Assembly: GCA_016293365.1 (NCBI GenBank)
Contig: JAEDEK010000071.1
Coordinates: 1-9,302, forward strand
DNA: 9,302 nucleotides
Origin: Bulleidia sp.
GTDB taxonomy: Bacteria; Bacillota_I; Bacilli_A; Erysipelotrichales; Erysipelotrichaceae
Direction: 5' to 3'
Below are positions 4,988 through 9,302 of the stretch, piece after piece. A program made the translations under genes and the position numbers. Positions within the stretch are counted from its first letter, which is position 1, and every line of letters begins with the position of its first letter. A model generated the notes under the pieces. The model searched no databases. It had not been told where the DNA came from and saw only the letters and a program-made list of their open reading frames with translations.

Positions 4988-5656
4988 ATGACAGTATATG
5001 AACATACACAACAGTTTCATGTGAAGGACCCATTCAGTGCACTGACTCATTTTATCGGATTCATACTGTCAATTGCAGCACTCGCAGTCCTTCTTGTTAA
5101 GGGTGGGGCAGACAAGATGCCTCTGACCAATCTGATCGGTGTATCTGTATTTGCGATCAGTTCCATTCTTTTATATGGTGCCAGTACAACCTATCACACA
5201 TTTGATGTCCGTCAGCCTTTTGAAAAGGCACTCAAGAAAGTGGATCATCTGAGTATCTTTGTTCTGATTGCCGGTACATATACACCATATGCATTGCTTG
5301 CCCTTGATCAGAAAACAGGTATGTTTCTGCTTGCGGAGGTATGGGGGATTGCATTACTTGGAATCATCTTCAAACTGTTCTGGGTAACATGTCCGAAGTG
5401 GGTGTCCAGCGTGATCTATATTGCGATGGGATGGGTATGCCTGACGGTATTTCCACAGCTGATATCAGGATTATCTTCCGGAGCATTCCTTTGGACACTT
5501 GCAGGAGGCATCATGTATACGATCGGTGGTGTACTGTATTCTGTTCCATGTAAAAAACTGGAAGGCAGACCATTTGGAATGCATGAAATCTTTCATTGCT
5601 TTGTTCTGGCGGGATCCTTCTGTTTCTTTATGGTCATGCTTCTGTACTTTGTCTGA
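4988..5656 (+). CDS. trhA: hemolysin III family / PAQR-type membrane homeostasis protein TrhA
   Basis: This 222-residue protein has about seven membrane helices (roughly residues 18-37, 48-69, 87-106, 112-131, 138-155, 165-185 and 198-222). It carries the conserved hemolysin III/PAQR motifs: H21 in the first helix (THFIGF), the SxxYH block ending in H70 (STTYHTF), DH at 86-87 followed by IFVLIAGTYTPYAL, and H199-E-x2-H203 in the last helix. The Ser and His residues form the buried metal site of PAQR proteins. Bacterial members are linked to membrane lipid or fluidity homeostasis rather than proven haemolysis. The ATG at 4988 has a near-perfect AAGGAGG five bases upstream. The gene is monocistronic, closed by a terminator at 5685-5710, and divergent from DUF1836, which may control it. 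Confidence 0.93.
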   Translation: MTVYEHTQQFHVKDPFSALTHFIGFILSIAALAVLLVKGGADKMPLTNLIGVSVFAISSILLYGASTTYHTFDVRQPFEKALKKVDHLSIFVLIAGTYTPYALLALDQKTGMFLLAEVWGIALLGIIFKLFWVTCPKWVSSVIYIAMGWVCLTVFPQLISGLSSGAFLWTLAGGIMYTIGGVLYSVPCKKLEGRPFGMHEIFHCFVLAGSFCFFMVMLLYFV

Positions 5657-5684
5657 AAATGGGAAATTATGTTATTCAGTTCAG

Positions 5685-5710
5685 GAACACTCAAAGCAGT
5701 GTTCTTTTCT
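5685..5710 (+). terminator. intrinsic terminator after trhA
   Basis: GAACACT (5685-5691) and AGTGTTC (5698-5704) form a perfect seven-base-pair stem around a six-base loop, followed by TTTTCT. It lies about 30 bases beyond the trhA stop and separates trhA from the metallophosphoesterase operon. Confidence 0.85.
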
Positions 5711-5711
5711 G

Positions 5712-5717
5712 TATAAT
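5712..5717 (+). promoter_or_regulatory. putative -10 element for the SbcD/SbcC-like operon
   Basis: A perfect TATAAT lies two bases after the trhA terminator and 25 bases before the GTG start. The -35 position falls inside the terminator hairpin and shows no good hexamer. The context TGTATAATG matches that of the DUF4097 promoter. Confidence 0.45.
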
Positions 5718-5742
5718 GGTTGATACGAAAGAAGGTGAAAAG

Positions 5743-6834
5743 GTGAAACTCATTCATTGTGCGGATGTTCATCTGCACTCCAGGCTGAATACACATCTCA
5801 GTGTACAGCAGTCAAAAGAAAGAAACGGGGAGCTGGTTTCCTCGTTTGTCAATATGGTGGAATATGGGCACAGACATGGTGTGTCAGCAGTTCTGATTGC
5901 CGGGGATCTATTTGACGGTGCTTCCGTTCCACAATCATTACAGAATACTCTGATTCATATCATGAAGGAATATTCTGAAATGATGTTTTTTTATCTCAGA
6001 GGGAATCATGATGAAAACAGTGTACTGGCGGGAACATGGGAGGAAGCCGGAAACCTTTACTGTTTTCAGCCGGATACATGGACATCTTTTTCCATTCCGC
6101 TGTCAAATGGCAATCTGACCATTACAGGAATGGAGTTGACACAGCACAGCAGCCTGAATGGTCTGCAGTTATCATCGGATGATATCAATATTGTCATGCT
6201 TCATGGACAGATCCGCAATTATGGAAAACCGGATGGCATGAATATCCCTTTAAAACAGCTGGAAGATCATAATATTGATTATCTTGCTCTGGGACATATC
6301 CATAGTTATGAACAGGGGGTTCTTAGACCGGAAGGTACATGGTGCTATGCAGGAAGTATGGAAGGGCGAGGGTTTGATGAACCTGGAGAACATGGTTTTG
6401 TCATGCTGGAAGTGGATGAAGAAAACAGAACCGTGCATTCTTCCTTTATTCCCTTTGCAACAAGAACAGTTCATGTTATTGATGTGGATGTATCGGACTG
6501 CTGTACGTCTGTTCAGATGATGCAGAAGGCGAAGATGATGATAACGGGTGATATGCAGAATGATATGGTACGCATCCGCCTTTGCGGAGATCTCGATGTA
6601 TCGGTAGAAAAAGATATCACTACGATAGAAAAAATGCTCGAAAACACATGCTGGTATCTGGAAGTGAAGGATGAAACACGTCTTTTCGTAGATTATGAAC
6701 AGTATGCAAAAGATGCCTCTTTGAAGGGTGAATTCGTACGTCTGGTGTATGGAAATGATACATATACTTCTGTGGAAAAGGCAGAGATCATCCAGTGCGG
6801 GATTGCAGCATTAAACGGGGAGGAACAGGTATGA
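5743..6834 (+). CDS. SbcD/YhaO-like metallophosphoesterase (DNA repair exonuclease subunit)
   Basis: This 363-residue calcineurin-like phosphoesterase carries all Mre11/SbcD metal-site motifs: D8-x-H10 (CADVHLH), GDLFD with D55, GNHDE with N88 and H89, LHG with H154, and GHIH with H185 and H187. The last 130 residues or so form the capping and partner-binding part. With the ATPase encoded next to it, it should make an SbcCD/Mre11-Rad50-type nuclease complex acting on DNA ends or hairpins in the cytoplasm. The GTG at 5743 is chosen because MKLIHCADVH begins the domain directly and GAAGGTG (5731-5737) stands five bases upstream. The same frame stays open to 5596, but that extension runs into trhA and adds non-homologous sequence. 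The stop overlaps the next start (ATGA), so the two are translationally coupled. Confidence 0.92.
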   Translation: MKLIHCADVHLHSRLNTHLSVQQSKERNGELVSSFVNMVEYGHRHGVSAVLIAGDLFDGASVPQSLQNTLIHIMKEYSEMMFFYLRGNHDENSVLAGTWEEAGNLYCFQPDTWTSFSIPLSNGNLTITGMELTQHSSLNGLQLSSDDINIVMLHGQIRNYGKPDGMNIPLKQLEDHNIDYLALGHIHSYEQGVLRPEGTWCYAGSMEGRGFDEPGEHGFVMLEVDEENRTVHSSFIPFATRTVHVIDVDVSDCCTSVQMMQKAKMMITGDMQNDMVRIRLCGDLDVSVEKDITTIEKMLENTCWYLEVKDETRLFVDYEQYAKDASLKGEFVRLVYGNDTYTSVEKAEIIQCGIAALNGEEQV

Positions 6835-9302
6835 AGCTGATCCGATGTCATATCGAAAACTTCGGAATCCTCCATGACTTTGATTATGTATTCAATGCTG
6901 GAATCAATGTCATTCATGCCGAAAACGGATGGGGGAAAAGTACACTGGCATCTTTTATCCGTGTCATGTTCTATGGATTTGATAAGGAAACAAAAAAATC
7001 CATGGAGGAAAGAGAAAGAGTGCAGAAAGCACCATGGCAGGGTGGTGTATATGGAGGCAGTCTTGTATTTGAAACAGGTGGCAGAACCTATCGTATCGTC
7101 CGTACATTTGATTCAAAAAAAGGTTCCAGAGATACATTTGAACTATATGATGAAATTACCGGATTACCAAGCCGGGACTATTCACGGGCAGTTGGGGAAG
7201 AGCTGTTTGATATTGATCGTGAGTCGTATCAGAGAACGGTATATATTGCACAGAATGACTGCATGACCAATACAACCGATCAGATCAATGCACGGATCGG
7301 TAATATTTCTCAGGAAACTGCAGATATGGGAAACTATGAACAGGCAATTGCGTCCATCCATCACCAGATCAACAGTCTCAGTGATACACGCGCTACAGGC
7401 ATGTGTTATAAACTCAGACAGCAGATCTCATCTCTTCAGGCAAAAACCAGCCGGAAACCAGATTGGATCAGAAAGTCTGCATCACTTCTTTCTCAGATGG
7501 AATCATGTCATGAAAAACTGCAGGAAATACAGAATCAGCAGAAAAAGTGTAATGATCAACTGAAGCAGGCTGCTGAAATCAGTTCTTCACTTGCAGAAAT
7601 GAAAGTATATGAAAGTATGAAAGAAGAACTGCAGCAGAAACAGAACCGTGTGGAGGAAACGGAAGACTGGTTCGTTGATGGAGTGCCATCATTACAGGAA
7701 ACAGAACAGATGCTGGGACTCACGAGAAAGATGGAATCACAGCTGGCACGCTGTGAAAGCCTTGCTCTGACTTCCAGAGAAAAGCTGACACTGGATCAGT
7801 TTGATCATGTGTTTTCTGCAGGTGTTCCTGGATCTGATCTGCTGGCTATCATCAGTGGAAATGTAGCGGAATATGAACTGATCCATCAGAAGATCTCAGA
7901 CAGCAGGCTTTCCGAGAACGAAATGGCACAGCTGATGGATGGAAGGAAACGTTTTGAAAACAGCAGGATAGATGAAAAGATACTGGCTTCCATGCCTGTG
8001 ACCTGGCAGTGCATGGATAAACAGAAGTCAGCTCTGGAGCAGATGCGCAAAGAAAATGAAACAGCTGTCAGGAAAAGAAAGAAGATGGTATTTTCTGGAT
8101 GCGCAGTGATTGTGGCGGGAATACTGTCTGCATTATGCAGGCAATGGATTCTATCCTTACTGGCAGTTATGATCGGAATCGGTCTTCGGATATATGCAGG
8201 TAGCAGAAAGAATAATCTGACAGAAATGGAGAATCTGCAGAAACAGACAGATGATCTTCAGAAACAGATCGATGCATTCCTGAAGGAATATGGTTTTACA
8301 GAAAACGACTGTCCGGACTGTTTCTATACGCTTCTGCATGATTACAGGCAATGGAAAGAGCTGAATGAAAGATATCATGCTTCACTGGATGAAGATGTTT
8401 CCCGAAAGGAAAAGAGGCTATATACACGACTGCAGGATTTCTTCTTTCCGTTATATGGGAAAACGGATGATTTCCGCGGAAGGCTGGAAAAGCTGAACAA
8501 TGATATCAATGAATATGACGCATTGATGGAAAAAAAAGACCGGTTTGTTCATGAACGGCAGCATTTGCGCAATAACCTGAATACATGTCAGTCATTCTGC
8601 AGAAAATACGGCTTTGTTCCTTCCTCTGATCTGCATGCACAGATTTCGACGATCCGTGATCATATCCTGTCATTACAGCAGGCACAATACAATCTGCATC
8701 AGCATCAGGAAAGCCTGGAAGAATATGAGCACACCCACAATCTATATAATGGCATGAATGAGGCATCTTTACCGGATCTGACCCTCCTGCAACAGCAGCA
8801 GATGGATCTGCAGAAAACAAAAGAAGATCTTCAGCAGCAGATTCATTCGCTGCTCAGACAGAAACAGAAAGTGGATGAAACTGTAGAACAGCTGGAGCAG
8901 ATGGAAATGGAAACAGGTCAGTACAGAGAACAATATGATGCATTGCAGCATCAGCTTCAGATACTGATCCGAACTGGCGAAGCTTTGAAACAGGCGCGGA
9001 ATCTCTTTACCGCAAGGTATATGAAACCGATCCGGGAATCCTTCGACAGATGGTATTCCATCCTGTCTTCTGATGATCAGAAACAGTATGAGCTGGATGC
9101 AGATCTGAATATCAGGCTGGTTGCCTATGGAAGAAGCAGACACAGCAATGCATTTTCACAAGGATACAAAGATCTGATCGGTTTATGCCGGCGTATGGCA
9201 ATGATTGATGCAATGTATGAAAAGGAAAAACCGTTTATTATTCTGGATGACCCGTTCATCAATCTGGATGATGAAAAGCTGGTATGTGCACAGCAGTTTG
9301 TA
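6831..9302 (+). CDS. SbcC/YhaN-like AAA ATPase with coiled coil and membrane hairpin (3' truncated by window edge)
   Basis: The frame is open for 824 codons and runs off the window. The ATG at 6831 overlaps the upstream stop and has GGGGAGG at 6817-6823. The N-terminal ATPase half shows a Walker A AENGWGKST at 30-38 and a Q-loop Q141 (YIAQND). A long Gln/Glu/Lys-rich coiled-coil region spans about 180-745. At 419-436 and 439-456 two hydrophobic helices form a hairpin near the coil apex, where classic SbcC/Rad50 has its zinc hook. The C-terminal ATPase half has a signature-like SQG at 776-778 and Walker B with D-loop (IILDDPFINLDD, 803-814). This is the YhaN-type architecture, partner of the preceding nuclease. 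A CPDC motif lies at 494-497. The first P-loop glycine is Ala (A30). Judging from the Walker B position, only a few dozen residues are missing. Confidence 0.9.
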   Translation, partial: MKLIRCHIENFGILHDFDYVFNAGINVIHAENGWGKSTLASFIRVMFYGFDKETKKSMEERERVQKAPWQGGVYGGSLVFETGGRTYRIVRTFDSKKGSRDTFELYDEITGLPSRDYSRAVGEELFDIDRESYQRTVYIAQNDCMTNTTDQINARIGNISQETADMGNYEQAIASIHHQINSLSDTRATGMCYKLRQQISSLQAKTSRKPDWIRKSASLLSQMESCHEKLQEIQNQQKKCNDQLKQAAEISSSLAEMKVYESMKEELQQKQNRVEETEDWFVDGVPSLQETEQMLGLTRKMESQLARCESLALTSREKLTLDQFDHVFSAGVPGSDLLAIISGNVAEYELIHQKISDSRLSENEMAQLMDGRKRFENSRIDEKILASMPVTWQCMDKQKSALEQMRKENETAVRKRKKMVFSGCAVIVAGILSALCRQWILSLLAVMIGIGLRIYAGSRKNNLTEMENLQKQTDDLQKQIDAFLKEYGFTENDCPDCFYTLLHDYRQWKELNERYHASLDEDVSRKEKRLYTRLQDFFFPLYGKTDDFRGRLEKLNNDINEYDALMEKKDRFVHERQHLRNNLNTCQSFCRKYGFVPSSDLHAQISTIRDHILSLQQAQYNLHQHQESLEEYEHTHNLYNGMNEASLPDLTLLQQQQMDLQKTKEDLQQQIHSLLRQKQKVDETVEQLEQMEMETGQYREQYDALQHQLQILIRTGEALKQARNLFTARYMKPIRESFDRWYSILSSDDQKQYELDADLNIRLVAYGRSRHSNAFSQGYKDLIGLCRRMAMIDAMYEKEKPFIILDDPFINLDDEKLVCAQQFV

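Noticed and set aside
4988..5656. A genuine haemolysin or toxin
   Set aside because: The hemolysin III name is historical; the sequence is a PAQR-type seven-helix membrane protein with a metal site, and haemolysis cannot be inferred.
5596..5742. N-terminal extension of the metallophosphoesterase (in-frame open sequence with an ATG-like start at 5596)
   Set aside because: It overlaps the 3' end of trhA and runs through a clear terminator and a -10 element. The GTG at 5743 has a ribosome site and begins at the conserved domain start.
6874..7563. Two plus-strand open frames in the 5' part of the ATPase gene
   Set aside because: The ATPase frame starting at 6831 is continuously open to the window end with Walker A, Q-loop and Walker B; the others are out-of-frame shadows.
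8157..9143. Three minus-strand open frames in the 3' part of the window
   Set aside because: They are antisense to the ATPase coiled-coil and C-terminal region, with no promoter or ribosome site of their own.
5743..9302. A new nuclease-ATPase antiphage defence system
   Set aside because: The pair matches the ordinary YhaO/YhaN (SbcD/SbcC-like) architecture, with normal composition, housekeeping neighbours and no mobile-element signs.
1..9302. CRISPR array, insertion sequence, tRNA or rRNA genes
   Set aside because: No regularly spaced repeats, transposase motifs, terminal inverted repeats with duplications, or recognisable tRNA/rRNA sequences were seen.

Overview
The window reads as ordinary chromosomal DNA of a low-to-moderate GC Gram-positive bacterium (Bacillota), most plausibly a gut anaerobe of the Erysipelotrichia or Clostridia type. 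This rests on strong Shine-Dalgarno sites, sigma-A-like promoters, a DUF1836 protein, a hemolysin III/TrhA protein and a YhaO/YhaN-like SbcCD pair whose ATPase carries a membrane hairpin. The taxonomic placement is inference; no rRNA or other marker gene is present.

Layout from left to right. Positions 3-74 may hold the last 23 codons of a membrane protein, followed by short non-coding DNA. A Cof-type HAD phosphatase (minus, 178-1005) is divergent from a membrane-anchored DUF4097 beta-solenoid protein (plus, 1185-1961). That gene converges on a GH1 6-phospho-beta-glucosidase (minus, 2000-3412), and the two share a compact bidirectional terminator. A cre-like site lies upstream of the glucosidase. 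A stand-alone type 4 prepilin peptidase follows (plus, 3620-4375) and converges on a small DUF1836 protein (minus, 4391-4864) whose terminator hairpin overlaps its own stop codon. DUF1836 is divergent from a TrhA/hemolysin III membrane protein (plus, 4988-5656). After a clear terminator comes a two-gene operon: an SbcD/YhaO-like metallophosphoesterase (5743-6834) overlapping by ATGA with an SbcC/YhaN-like ATPase (6831 to beyond the window end).

The genes form several small, mostly independent transcription units: sugar phosphate metabolism (HAD, GH1), surface or envelope functions (DUF4097, prepilin peptidase, TrhA), and DNA end processing (MPE plus ATPase).

The most interesting stretch is the 123-bp DUF1836/trhA intergenic region. 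It contains a large imperfect palindrome whose arms carry the -35 elements of both divergent promoters. The predicted DUF1836 transcript is leaderless. The trhA promoter has consensus -35 and -10 hexamers separated by an unusual 20 bp, the geometry seen at MerR-activated promoters. Because DUF1836 has a MerR-like helix-turn-helix appearance, a self-regulating switch controlling trhA is a testable hypothesis. I see no mobile element, CRISPR array, tRNA or rRNA, and no evident new defence system.
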